NCBI GenBank assembly: GCA_900770195.1
Contig: CAAGJI010000010.1
Coordinates: forward strand, 1 to 49,165
Origin: Oscillospiraceae bacterium
Lineage (GTDB): Bacteria; Bacillota; Clostridia; Oscillospirales; Ruminococcaceae
Length of the DNA stretch: 49,165 nt
Direction: 5' to 3'
Positions 15,573 to 25,227 of this stretch are shown here, in pieces. The translations under genes and the position numbers were made by a program. Under the pieces are notes generated by a model. That model worked only from the letters and a program-made list of their open reading frames with translations, searched no databases and was not told the DNA's origin. Position 1 is the stretch's first letter; each line of letters begins with the position of its first letter.

Positions 15573-18500
15573 ATGCAAACTATTAAACGAAGTAATATTA
15601 AAAAGAGATTTTTAAGTGCAATGCTTGCAGTTCTTATGATTCTTATGAGTCTGCCTACATCGCTGCTTGCATATGCAGATGACATTGATCCGAACGTTAT
15701 CACGAATGCGAAAATAGAATTTCGTGACAGCAATTTCAAGGAATTATCTGAAGTGAAAACAGGTGAACAGTTTTACCTGAATATTTCTATTTCAGGAAAT
15801 AATGTAAATCATGGTGCATCACAGACAACCTACAGGGTTGATATAACAGACAAAAATCTTCTCCTCCAGAATTTTGCAGGCGGAGGATTTGTTGATGGTG
15901 CAGTTTACAAAGGATTTACGGTTCACATAAACGGTGATGAAAGGTATCTGACTTATACAGTTGAAAATGGTCAGACAAAAGTTATTCAGCTTAATGCAAA
16001 GCTTAAAAATGGTACAACTCCTGATGGCAGTAAAGTGCCTGTAAAAATTGTACAGGGCAGCAAGTCATTAACAAAAAGCATAACAGCAAAATCAAGTTCA
16101 GCCTGGACACAGAACAAAACAGAAAATAAAACGCACATAACAGCTGAAGAACTTGCAAACGGAACGAATCTTGAATATGTTCTTTCAGCATCTCCATTAA
16201 ATGCAAATAAAAAAACAGGTGCATGGTGGGCGGAAAGTCTTAAATTTGAAGATACTTTAACATTTGATGATAATCTTGGTATAAATAAAGATGAAATTGC
16301 AAAAGCAATTGAAAAATCAGGTGCAAAAGTTTCATGGTCAGGCAACACAGCTAATATTACTTATACAGTAAACAGCACAAACAAAGAAGATGAAATGCCT
16401 GCACAGCAGATAAAAATAAGTATTCCGATAAACAGCACAACAATAACAGATGTTAAAACAGACGGTGCGGAAATTTCAAATAAACTCAGCGTTTACGCAA
16501 AGCGTATAGGTGAAACTGATTACACATATAAAATAGGTGAAAATACAGTTGCGGCAGACCTTGAAAAAAGTTCACCTGAAATATCAGTAGAAAAAACTGT
16601 AGACAAACAGAATATTGTGCAGAACAGTGACGGCACAGTTACTTATACGATAATAGTATCAAATGACGGAAGCAAAAAGGACACAGTTCATCTTGAAGAT
16701 ATTCTTCCGGCAGGTGCAGTTGTTGATGGAAATATTACAGCAACAAGCAATAAGAGAAAAACTGTTTCAATTGCAAATATAGAAAGTGCGGATTTTGATG
16801 TTAATGCAGGTGAAGTAATTGTAATAAAATATAATGCAAAACTTGATACATCAAATGACGGAATTCAGAAAAATACTGTAACAGTAACAGGCATGGAAGA
16901 TACAACACCTAAAAAATCAAGTGTTGATGTTACAATTGAACCTGAAAAAAAGTCAATTGAAGTTCTTAAATCTGCAAACAAAAATATTTATACTGAAGGC
17001 ACTGAAACTAAAATAGAGTATACTATTTCAGTAAGAAACACAGGTAATGTTGATCTGAAAAATCTTAATTTAAAAGATGAAATCACATCAGCAAACAGTG
17101 CATACATAACAAAAGATTTATCAGCAGCAGCTTTTGACCTTAAAGCAGGCGAAGTGAAACAGTTTACATATACAGCAAATGTTTCAGACCAGGCAACAGG
17201 TGCGATTGACAATAAAGCAACAGTTACAGGCGACGGAGTAAGCGGAGAAGATACTTTTAAAGTTAATTCGAGAAAACCGTCTGCACATTTAACAGTCTCA
17301 AAAACAGCTGACAAAAATAATTATACATCAGGAACACCTGAAACTGTCAAATATAAAATTGTAATAACAAATGATGGCGATGCTGATGCAAACGGTATTG
17401 AATTGTCCGACCAGATAATTGGCGATTCAAATATAACACTTCCAATATCATATAAAATAACAAAAACAGGAAGTGCACCTTATAATAAAGATGATTCAAT
17501 AACTCATTTACCAGATGATGAAAGAGTAATTCCTATTAATGATGCAACTGTTCCTTCTAATTTAAAACCTGGTGAATCAATAACAGTTGAATATGATGTT
17601 ACGATAGGTGCAGCTGCATCACAAAATATAAAAAATACAGCAACAGCAAAAACTGCTGACGGAGTAACAGGCACAGGTTCGTGGATTGTCTACAAGGAAA
17701 ATCCTGAAACGGTAAATCTTGTAATAGATAAATCAAGCGACAAAAACACAGGTGCAGAAATAGGCGATATTGTAACATATAATATCAAAGTAAGCAACAG
17801 AAAAACAAGCAATGACCAAAACATAGGCGATGCTCAAAATGTTGTTATAAAAGATGTTGACTTAGATACAGATAATCTTGAAGTTATTTCTGTTAAAATC
17901 GGAAATGAAGCAGAAATAACAGATGCTGCAAAGATACAGGAATTTTTGACAACAGGAACAGCACCACAGACAATAAAGGCAGAGCAGGAATTTAATGTTG
18001 TTATAAAAGCAAAAATAAGAAATCTTCCTGTTAAAGCAAACACAGCAAAATACATCTATACAGGCGGTTTGCAAAATGACAGCACAAAAGATACTGCAAC
18101 AACTCCTGAAATAACAAAGCCGCTTTATTCACTCAGCAAAACAATTAATCCGAATGAGATTTCAGAAAGTGATGTTGTAGATTGTACTATAACATTTACA
18201 AATAATTCAGGTAGTGATTTAACAGACTTCTCTTTTGTAGATAAATCACATGGTATATATCCTGTTCCTTACATTGATTATGATACACCATATTCAACTG
18301 ATGGCAAAAAAATTGCTGCTGATTATAATGGTTTAAATGAAAAAGATGTACCTTTTATGACAGGTGTATATGAAATAATATCATCAGACAGTTCTGATTT
18401 TAAAGTTGGAAGCAAACATAAACTAGAAATCAGTAATGGAGTCGTTTTTGGAGAACGTTATATGTTATTTAATGGAACTCTTAAAAATGGCGAATCTGTT

Positions 18501-21500
18501 TCTATAAGATATAAAGCGTTTTATTGGAGTGACAATAAAACAACTGGTTACGAATTTGATATGAGTTTATCAGGTCAGAATAATGCTGTTGTTGCAAAAA
18601 CAGGACTTAATCTGCAAATTGAAAAAGATAAATTTATTGCAAAAGCCTATGCACCATACAGCAAGACAAACGATTTCACCACATCAAAATCATTTGTTGA
18701 AGACAGCAAAGATCTTATAGATAAAACAACAGGCGAAGCATCAGTTTCAAGTCTTAAAGAATCAGATATAGCAGATGATGAACTTACATATAGCATTAAG
18801 CTTGACGGTTCAACAAATACATCAAAAGATTATATAGGAAAAGAAATTACCATAACAGACAAACTTCCTGATGGTGTTGAATTTGTTGACGGTTCTGTTT
18901 CAGTTGATAAGTATAACAACTTTATAACTGATGTTGATAAAGCTGATATTATCAGTGCAACTGTCAGCAATGGAAATCTTGTAATAAAAATCAAGTCAAA
19001 TGTAAGCGTTAAGAACGGTCAGATTTATGGAAATTCAGATTGCATAAATGTTTCTTATAAAGTTAAGGTAACATCAAAGGGTGCAAAGAATATTATATCC
19101 AATGCTGATGAAACAGGTTACAAGTTAGCAAATACTGTAACAAAAGTTGAAACAGAAGATAAAGTACGTGAACTAAATGCAGAAAGCACAATTAAGTTCA
19201 CAAAGAAACCGACACGCCCCGGATTTGCAAAAATTGCCGTTGCATCATTTGCAGGAAAAGAATATAATGCAGGGGAAACAGACCTCAACAAATGTGAGGG
19301 CGAAGGCAGCTTCATAACAGAAGGTGATACACTTATCTGGCATGCAGTTGTTTATAACGGAAATGGTTCTTCAACAAACACAAACACTTTAAAAGGACCT
19401 GTAACAATAACAGATAATTTCCCAAGCACATATGAATTTGATAATATTACAGGATTTGAATGGAATGCATATTATGTAAGTCTTAATGCAGACGGAACAT
19501 ATGACACAGACGCAACAGGTCTTGTTAAAAACGGAACATCAATAAAATCAGATGTTTCAACATCAGATGGAAAAACATTTTTAATTAACAAAGACATAGA
19601 AGAAAATCACGCAGTTGTAATTCAGTTTTCAACTGTTGCAACAGAAGAAACAAGCGGAGTTATCACGAATACAGGTACAGCTAAATTCAATGAAGAAGTT
19701 AAACCTGAAAATATTGTTGCAGGTGAAGCACAGGGAAAAGACCTTATTTTCAGTTCAGCAAATTATATGATAACAGGACTTGTTACTGAAAGTTATAAAA
19801 CAATAACATATGAAAACAACGGACATACAGGCGATCCGCATACAGACCCTGCAACAAAAACAGCGTATGGCAATCAGCCGACAAACAACTATGTTCAGGG
19901 TATGCAGGGCGAAACGGTTAAGTATGCACTTCGTGTTACAAACCGTTCAGCAGCAGCTATAAACGGATTTACAATCATAGACAGACTTCCGTTTGTAGGT
20001 GACAAGGGTCTTGTTTCAGGATATAGCAGAAATTCAGCTTTTGCAGTAAGTCTTGTTTCAGTAGACAGCGTAACAGTAGGCGGAAGAACTCTTGACAGCA
20101 GTAAGTACAAAGTTTCATATTCAACAAATAAAACAGCTGTTTTAAATGAATATTCAGGCGACTGGAATGGTGCAAACGACAGTATGCAGTGGTCTGACAG
20201 CATGGAAAATGCAGTTGATTTCAGAGTTGAACTGAATGATGATTATGAAATAGCAAAAGGCGAAGAAGTAGTTGTATCATTTACAGGACTTGTACCTTCA
20301 TATGTTGAAAAGACAGGTATTGAAAATATTGCATGGAACAGCTTTGCATATTCATATAAAAATGAAAGAATACTTGGCGACACAACAATGGTTGCAGAAC
20401 CTGCAAAGGTTGGCGTATGGATTGAAAAGCCTGATACTTCAATAGATATAACTATTGATAAAACGACAGATAAAGCTGATACATTCTATTTTGCATTATT
20501 TGCATCAGATAAAACAACACGTTTAAGTGATGTTGTTTCACTTGATATTGCATCAGCAGGAAGCGGCAGTGTAACAATGAAAGATGTTGATTTTGCATCA
20601 ATAATTGCAAATAATACATCAGTAAATCAGGGTGATAATATTTATCTTCTTGAAACCGATTCAAACGGTGTGCCTTTTGATGAAAATTCAAAATATACTG
20701 TTACATATAAAGGCAATGAAATTTCAACAGATTCAACAGAAAATAAAACAGTTAAAATTGACAACAAATCAAATACAAAAGAAATAACACTTACAAAAAC
20801 AGCTGAATTTTTAAACAATTCGCAGGATACTTTCTATTTCGCTGTATTTGAAGATGAAAACGGCATAAAGAGATATGACGGCTGTGAAGTTCAGTCACTC
20901 ACACTTACAAAAACAAATAATATAGGTACACTCACATTTGAAATACCTAAAAATGGCAATTATTATATACTCGAAACAAACAGGAACGGTGTTTACGTTG
21001 GAAATCAGTTGAAAACTACAAATTCTGACGGTGAAAACGTTATTTATGACGTTAAAACAGCTGTTTTGGGTGATAAAACAGAAATAATCAACACAGAAGA
21101 GGCAGTTTATTCAATAGAAGTTTCAAAGGTGCTTATTTCTGATGATATAACAACTAAACCAATTTTCAGAGTCGGACTTTATTCTGATTCAGATGGAAAA
21201 ACAGTTGCAAAAGATAAATCAGGTGCAGATGTAACAGCTAAATCAGTTTCAGCAGGAAGCAGCGTTGTATTTGATAACCTTGATGAAAAGTCAACTTATT
21301 ATGTTTTTGAACTTGATGATTCGGGAAATCCTGTAAAAAATGGCGGTTCATTTACAAAGAATATATCAAAAACTCCTGAAGATACCGCTGGAACAGATGT
21401 TTTGTTTAACGTTTCATATGATGAAGATTCATCAGACGGAATAACATTTACAGGCAAACAGGATAATAAAAAGTACGCATCTGTTGTAAACAGCACAAAG

Positions 21501-24500
21501 AAGTCAAAAATAACAGTTAATAAAAATGTTGTGTTTGAGGACGGAACATCTTCAACAAACAGCACATTTACATTCGGTCTTTTCACACTTGAAGCTGACG
21601 GAAAATATAAAAAGCAGGCTGAAAAGAATATAGCTTTTGCAAAGACAGATTTCACTTCAGGAAAAGCTTCAGCAACAGCAGAATTTACAGACCTTTCAGA
21701 CGGACTTTATTATGTATTTGAACTTGACAGTGCAGGAAATGCAGTTGCAAGCGGTTCAGCGTTTACAATCGATGCAAAAACATATTCAGTTACAGGTGAC
21801 AATTTTGCAGTTGTTAAAAACGGTATTGATGCTGTTATTAATATAACAAATACAAATGTCAATGAGTCAAAAATAACAGTAAGCAAAGTTAATTCCGAAG
21901 GAAAAGCAATGTCAGGTGCTGAAATATCAATTTCACCTAAGACAAGCATTGATATGTCTGTTGTAAAGGTGGACGGTGCTTCAAATTCAGACAGCGACAG
22001 GGTAAGCTATATATCAGCATTAAAACCTATTATTTTAACAGCTTTACCTGATGGCGATTATACACTCACAGAAAGCAAAACAGGATATGATACTGTAACA
22101 TTTGATTTCACAATTAAAAATGGTTTTATTGAAAACAATGTTTCTGATGATGTTTTAGGAACATATGAAACAACATCAAACACTATAACTATTACAAACA
22201 AATCGGTTATATCAGTAAGCAAAAAGGCAATTGCAGGTTCAGAAGAAGTTGCAGGTGCAGAACTTACAATAACAAATTCCGAAGGAAAGTCATTAACAGA
22301 AGTTACAAGAAAAGATGGCACATCAACAGGAATTACATATGGTTCAGATAAGATAACATTCACATCAGGAAAAGATGCAACAGAACTTGTTGGTCTTCCT
22401 GACGGAAAATATACGCTTGAAGAAATTGTATCACCGGCAGGATTTGAAAAACTTTCATCTGTATGGAATTTTGAAATTGAAAACGGTGTTATAAAATCAG
22501 ACAGTGTTAAGTCATCATCAGCAGGCGGAGAAGAAACAGGAAACGTCAAGGCAGATGAAACAAATAACAGACATCTTATAGTTGAAGATGAAAAGAGTAC
22601 AGCAGATATTACAGTAAGCAAGCAGGATGCAGCAAATTCAGCGGAACTTGATGGTGCAATTTTAACAGTTAAATATACAGGTACAGATTCAGTTTCATTT
22701 GAAAAGGTTCAGCTTCCGGCGGAATATACAGCTTCATCAGATGGAAATCTTGACACTTCAAAATCTGAATATGTAATAGACAAGGCAAATAAAACGATTA
22801 AATTTGTATCACGCAGTGGCGGAACAGAAATTAAGGGTCTGCCGATTGGCGAATATGAACTTATTGAAGATACAGCACCTCTTGGATATTCACTTAATGA
22901 AAGTCCTGTTTCATTTAAGATTAATGCGGACAGAACAATAACATCAGGCGGAGAAAGCGTTGATAAGGTTGTTATCAAGGATAAAAAGCTTGGTGAAGTT
23001 TCAATTGATAAGCTGGATATAACAGGTAAAAAAGAACTTGCAGGTGCAGAACTTACTCTTAAACTTATTAAGGCTGAAAAAGCTGGCGATACTCTTGAAA
23101 ATGTGTCAGGTGAAAATCTTACAATTTCAGCTGACAAAACATCAGTTAAATGGACGTCAGCAGCAAAGGCAAATGTAATAACAGGTCTTCCTGATGGTAA
23201 ATATGAACTTGCTGAAACAGGCGGAGAATTTGAATATGACGGAGATACATATCAGGTTCTTGATGACAGACTTACATTTACTGTTAAGGACGGAGTTATT
23301 ACTCCTGATATAAGTACAGCACTTAAAAAGGATTTTGATGAAAATTCTGAAACAGGTTATTATGTTGATAAAGATGTTAATGATGGAAAAATATATATTT
23401 GTGATGCTGTAAAGGCGAAGGAAACAACTACAACAACCACAAGTACAACAACTACAACAACAACCACAAGTACTACAACAACCACAAGTACAACGACTAC
23501 AACCACAAGTACTACAACAACTACAACAACCACAAGTACAACAACTACAACAACAACCACAAGCACTACAACAAGTACTACAACAACTACAACCACAAGT
23601 ACTACAACAAGTACAACAGCAAAAACAACAACCACAGCCAAGACAACAGTTGCAACAACAGCTAAGTCAACGACTACAACAACCACAAGTACAAGTACGA
23701 ACCCAACAACAACCACAGCCAAGACAACGGTTGCGACAACGACTAAGTCAACGACTACAACAACAACCACAAGTACAAGCACGAACCCAACAACTACAAC
23801 AGCAAAAACAACAACTACAAGTGCGGTATCAACGCTTGGACCGACTACAACCCCAACAATAATAACAACAACGGCAAAAACAACAATTGCCACAACAACT
23901 AAGTCAATGACTACAACAACAACCACAAGTACAAGCACGAACCCAACAACTACAACAGCAAAAACAACAACTACAAGTGCGGTATCAACGCTTGGACCGA
24001 CTACAACCCCAACAATTATAACAACAACTACAGTCAAGACAACGGTTGCGACGACAACGAAGTCGACAACTACAAGTACATCAACAACAAGTACAAGCAC
24101 GAAACCAACAACTACGACAGCAAAAATAACAACTACAAGTGCGGTATCAACGCTTGGACCGACTACAACCCCGACAATTATAACAACTACAACAGCAGGT
24201 TCAACAACTGTTACAACAGTTAGAACAACTACAACAAGCGGTGCAATTACAACACTTGGACCAGCAACAACACCATCACTTACAACTACAACAAAAGTTT
24301 CAACAACAACTGCAACAACTCAATTAACAACAAATTCAACATCAGAATCAGTTACAACTGTTAATACAACAGAAATTACCGAAGAAACAACTGAAGAAAC
24401 AACGACTACAACAACGGAAGTTACTACAACTGTTACAGAGGAAACAGAAACAACAGAAATTACCACAACTGTTATTGAAGAAACAGAAACATCTGAAACA

Positions 24501-25073
24501 GAGGAAACTGATATAACAGAAGAAACAGATGAAACTGATACATCAGAAGAAATAACTGAAACGGAAGAAACAGAGGAAACAACAGTTTCTGAAGAAACTA
24601 CCGAAACAGAAACTGAGGTATCTGAAACAACTGAAACAGAAACAACATCTGCAACAACTCATACAACAACTTCTGTAACATCAACAACTGTTACTACAGT
24701 TAACACTTATACACAGCCTACAGAAACAGTTGCAAATACAACTACAGTACAGACAAACAAAACAACAGATACAGATACAAATACAACTACAGCAAAAACA
24801 ACAAATACAGACATAACACAGACAAGCACATCTTCAACAACTACAACAGCTGATACAGGCGTAAAAGATAAGACAGGCACACAGGACAGAGATGATTCAT
24901 CAACGTCAGGTGGAGGATATACTAACACATATACCGGCGGAGGCGGTTATACATACACAAATGGTTCACCTAGAACAGGCGACCGTGGTGTAACAGCAGC
25001 CCTTGTTATATTCGGTATATCAGCAGTTATTGCAGCCGGTGCGATTATTTCAAAAAAGAAAAAAGATAAGTAA
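15573..25073 (+). CDS. Giant sortase-anchored surface protein with DUF11-like and Cna_B/SpaA-like repeats
   Basis: The chosen ATG follows AGAAAGG; an in-frame TTG at 15525 lies in the leader terminator. The product is 3,166 residues. Residues 1-35 are a signal peptide (cut likely after AYA). DUF11-like beta repeats follow (starting near 335, 460, 569, 714 and 850, with more diverged ones to about 1600), each with a motif like VSKTADKNNYT. Eight Cna_B/SpaA-like modules start near 1616, 1736, 1846, 1979, 2099, 2211, 2344 and 2473, several with AGAELT and a YEL or YTL..E motif. A Thr/Ser stalk (about 2618-3096) becomes Glu-rich at about 2930-3030. The C-terminus has SPRTG (3132-3136), a hydrophobic helix and KKKKDK, a sortase signal of the non-Leu type. 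It is probably a long wall-linked adhesin or matrix protein. No sortase gene is in the window. Lys is mostly AAA, unlike the dockerin gene. Confidence 0.9.
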   Translation: MQTIKRSNIKKRFLSAMLAVLMILMSLPTSLLAYADDIDPNVITNAKIEFRDSNFKELSEVKTGEQFYLNISISGNNVNHGASQTTYRVDITDKNLLLQNFAGGGFVDGAVYKGFTVHINGDERYLTYTVENGQTKVIQLNAKLKNGTTPDGSKVPVKIVQGSKSLTKSITAKSSSAWTQNKTENKTHITAEELANGTNLEYVLSASPLNANKKTGAWWAESLKFEDTLTFDDNLGINKDEIAKAIEKSGAKVSWSGNTANITYTVNSTNKEDEMPAQQIKISIPINSTTITDVKTDGAEISNKLSVYAKRIGETDYTYKIGENTVAADLEKSSPEISVEKTVDKQNIVQNSDGTVTYTIIVSNDGSKKDTVHLEDILPAGAVVDGNITATSNKRKTVSIANIESADFDVNAGEVIVIKYNAKLDTSNDGIQKNTVTVTGMEDTTPKKSSVDVTIEPEKKSIEVLKSANKNIYTEGTETKIEYTISVRNTGNVDLKNLNLKDEITSANSAYITKDLSAAAFDLKAGEVKQFTYTANVSDQATGAIDNKATVTGDGVSGEDTFKVNSRKPSAHLTVSKTADKNNYTSGTPETVKYKIVITNDGDADANGIELSDQIIGDSNITLPISYKITKTGSAPYNKDDSITHLPDDERVIPINDATVPSNLKPGESITVEYDVTIGAAASQNIKNTATAKTADGVTGTGSWIVYKENPETVNLVIDKSSDKNTGAEIGDIVTYNIKVSNRKTSNDQNIGDAQNVVIKDVDLDTDNLEVISVKIGNEAEITDAAKIQEFLTTGTAPQTIKAEQEFNVVIKAKIRNLPVKANTAKYIYTGGLQNDSTKDTATTPEITKPLYSLSKTINPNEISESDVVDCTITFTNNSGSDLTDFSFVDKSHGIYPVPYIDYDTPYSTDGKKIAADYNGLNEKDVPFMTGVYEIISSDSSDFKVGSKHKLEISNGVVFGERYMLFNGTLKNGESVSIRYKAFYWSDNKTTGYEFDMSLSGQNNAVVAKTGLNLQIEKDKFIAKAYAPYSKTNDFTTSKSFVEDSKDLIDKTTGEASVSSLKESDIADDELTYSIKLDGSTNTSKDYIGKEITITDKLPDGVEFVDGSVSVDKYNNFITDVDKADIISATVSNGNLVIKIKSNVSVKNGQIYGNSDCINVSYKVKVTSKGAKNIISNADETGYKLANTVTKVETEDKVRELNAESTIKFTKKPTRPGFAKIAVASFAGKEYNAGETDLNKCEGEGSFITEGDTLIWHAVVYNGNGSSTNTNTLKGPVTITDNFPSTYEFDNITGFEWNAYYVSLNADGTYDTDATGLVKNGTSIKSDVSTSDGKTFLINKDIEENHAVVIQFSTVATEETSGVITNTGTAKFNEEVKPENIVAGEAQGKDLIFSSANYMITGLVTESYKTITYENNGHTGDPHTDPATKTAYGNQPTNNYVQGMQGETVKYALRVTNRSAAAINGFTIIDRLPFVGDKGLVSGYSRNSAFAVSLVSVDSVTVGGRTLDSSKYKVSYSTNKTAVLNEYSGDWNGANDSMQWSDSMENAVDFRVELNDDYEIAKGEEVVVSFTGLVPSYVEKTGIENIAWNSFAYSYKNERILGDTTMVAEPAKVGVWIEKPDTSIDITIDKTTDKADTFYFALFASDKTTRLSDVVSLDIASAGSGSVTMKDVDFASIIANNTSVNQGDNIYLLETDSNGVPFDENSKYTVTYKGNEISTDSTENKTVKIDNKSNTKEITLTKTAEFLNNSQDTFYFAVFEDENGIKRYDGCEVQSLTLTKTNNIGTLTFEIPKNGNYYILETNRNGVYVGNQLKTTNSDGENVIYDVKTAVLGDKTEIINTEEAVYSIEVSKVLISDDITTKPIFRVGLYSDSDGKTVAKDKSGADVTAKSVSAGSSVVFDNLDEKSTYYVFELDDSGNPVKNGGSFTKNISKTPEDTAGTDVLFNVSYDEDSSDGITFTGKQDNKKYASVVNSTKKSKITVNKNVVFEDGTSSTNSTFTFGLFTLEADGKYKKQAEKNIAFAKTDFTSGKASATAEFTDLSDGLYYVFELDSAGNAVASGSAFTIDAKTYSVTGDNFAVVKNGIDAVINITNTNVNESKITVSKVNSEGKAMSGAEISISPKTSIDMSVVKVDGASNSDSDRVSYISALKPIILTALPDGDYTLTESKTGYDTVTFDFTIKNGFIENNVSDDVLGTYETTSNTITITNKSVISVSKKAIAGSEEVAGAELTITNSEGKSLTEVTRKDGTSTGITYGSDKITFTSGKDATELVGLPDGKYTLEEIVSPAGFEKLSSVWNFEIENGVIKSDSVKSSSAGGEETGNVKADETNNRHLIVEDEKSTADITVSKQDAANSAELDGAILTVKYTGTDSVSFEKVQLPAEYTASSDGNLDTSKSEYVIDKANKTIKFVSRSGGTEIKGLPIGEYELIEDTAPLGYSLNESPVSFKINADRTITSGGESVDKVVIKDKKLGEVSIDKLDITGKKELAGAELTLKLIKAEKAGDTLENVSGENLTISADKTSVKWTSAAKANVITGLPDGKYELAETGGEFEYDGDTYQVLDDRLTFTVKDGVITPDISTALKKDFDENSETGYYVDKDVNDGKIYICDAVKAKETTTTTTSTTTTTTTTSTTTTTSTTTTTTSTTTTTTTTSTTTTTTTTSTTTSTTTTTTTSTTTSTTAKTTTTAKTTVATTAKSTTTTTTSTSTNPTTTTAKTTVATTTKSTTTTTTTSTSTNPTTTTAKTTTTSAVSTLGPTTTPTIITTTAKTTIATTTKSMTTTTTTSTSTNPTTTTAKTTTTSAVSTLGPTTTPTIITTTTVKTTVATTTKSTTTSTSTTSTSTKPTTTTAKITTTSAVSTLGPTTTPTIITTTTAGSTTVTTVRTTTTSGAITTLGPATTPSLTTTTKVSTTTATTQLTTNSTSESVTTVNTTEITEETTEETTTTTTEVTTTVTEETETTEITTTVIEETETSETEETDITEETDETDTSEEITETEETEETTVSEETTETETEVSETTETETTSATTHTTTSVTSTTVTTVNTYTQPTETVANTTTVQTNKTTDTDTNTTTAKTTNTDITQTSTSSTTTTADTGVKDKTGTQDRDDSSTSGGGYTNTYTGGGGYTYTNGSPRTGDRGVTAALVIFGISAVIAAGAIISKKKKDK
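23427..24290 (+). repeat. Thr-rich stalk: ACN codon repeats and a 156-162 bp tandem repeat
   Basis: From 23427 the codons are nearly all ACA/ACT/ACC/ACG with scattered AGT. Within it a larger unit of about 52-54 codons, marked by SAVSTLGPTTTPTIITT, recurs with starts of the GTGCGGTATC segment at 23821, 23977 and 24139. All periods are multiples of three, so recombination or slippage changes stalk length without breaking the frame. Confidence 0.9.
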
Positions 25074-25086
25074 TTAAACTTTTCTT

Positions 25087-25126
25087 GAAATCCCTTATCT
25101 GCGAAAGCAGATGAGGGATTTTTTCT
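25087..25126 (+). terminator. Intrinsic terminator after the giant surface protein
   Basis: AAATCCCTTATCTGC pairs with GCAGATGAGGGATTT around a GAAA tetraloop, followed by TTTT. Confidence 0.93.
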
Positions 25127-25158
25127 TGTTTATCAAGTGAAAAATATTAATTAAAATA

Positions 25159-25187
25159 TTGCAATTTGATAGATAATGTGATATAAT
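25159..25187 (+). promoter_or_regulatory. Sigma-A promoter of lepA
   Basis: TTGCAA (25159-25164) and TATAAT (25182-25187) are 17 bp apart with an extended -10 (TGA). Confidence 0.87.
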
Positions 25188-25227
25188 ATAAGTTGTATAA
25201 ATATATGTATAGAACGGAGTGGAGTTT

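Noticed and set aside
15485..15586. Cys-rich leader peptide frame (M-C-V-Y-D-C-C-C) as an annotated gene
   Set aside because: No ribosome site in front and it overlaps the start of the surface protein; kept only as a hypothesis for the attenuator.
23360..24100. Long Val-rich open frame antisense to the Thr stalk
   Set aside because: It is the complement of ACN repeats (read as GTN); low complexity, no ribosome site, no domain.
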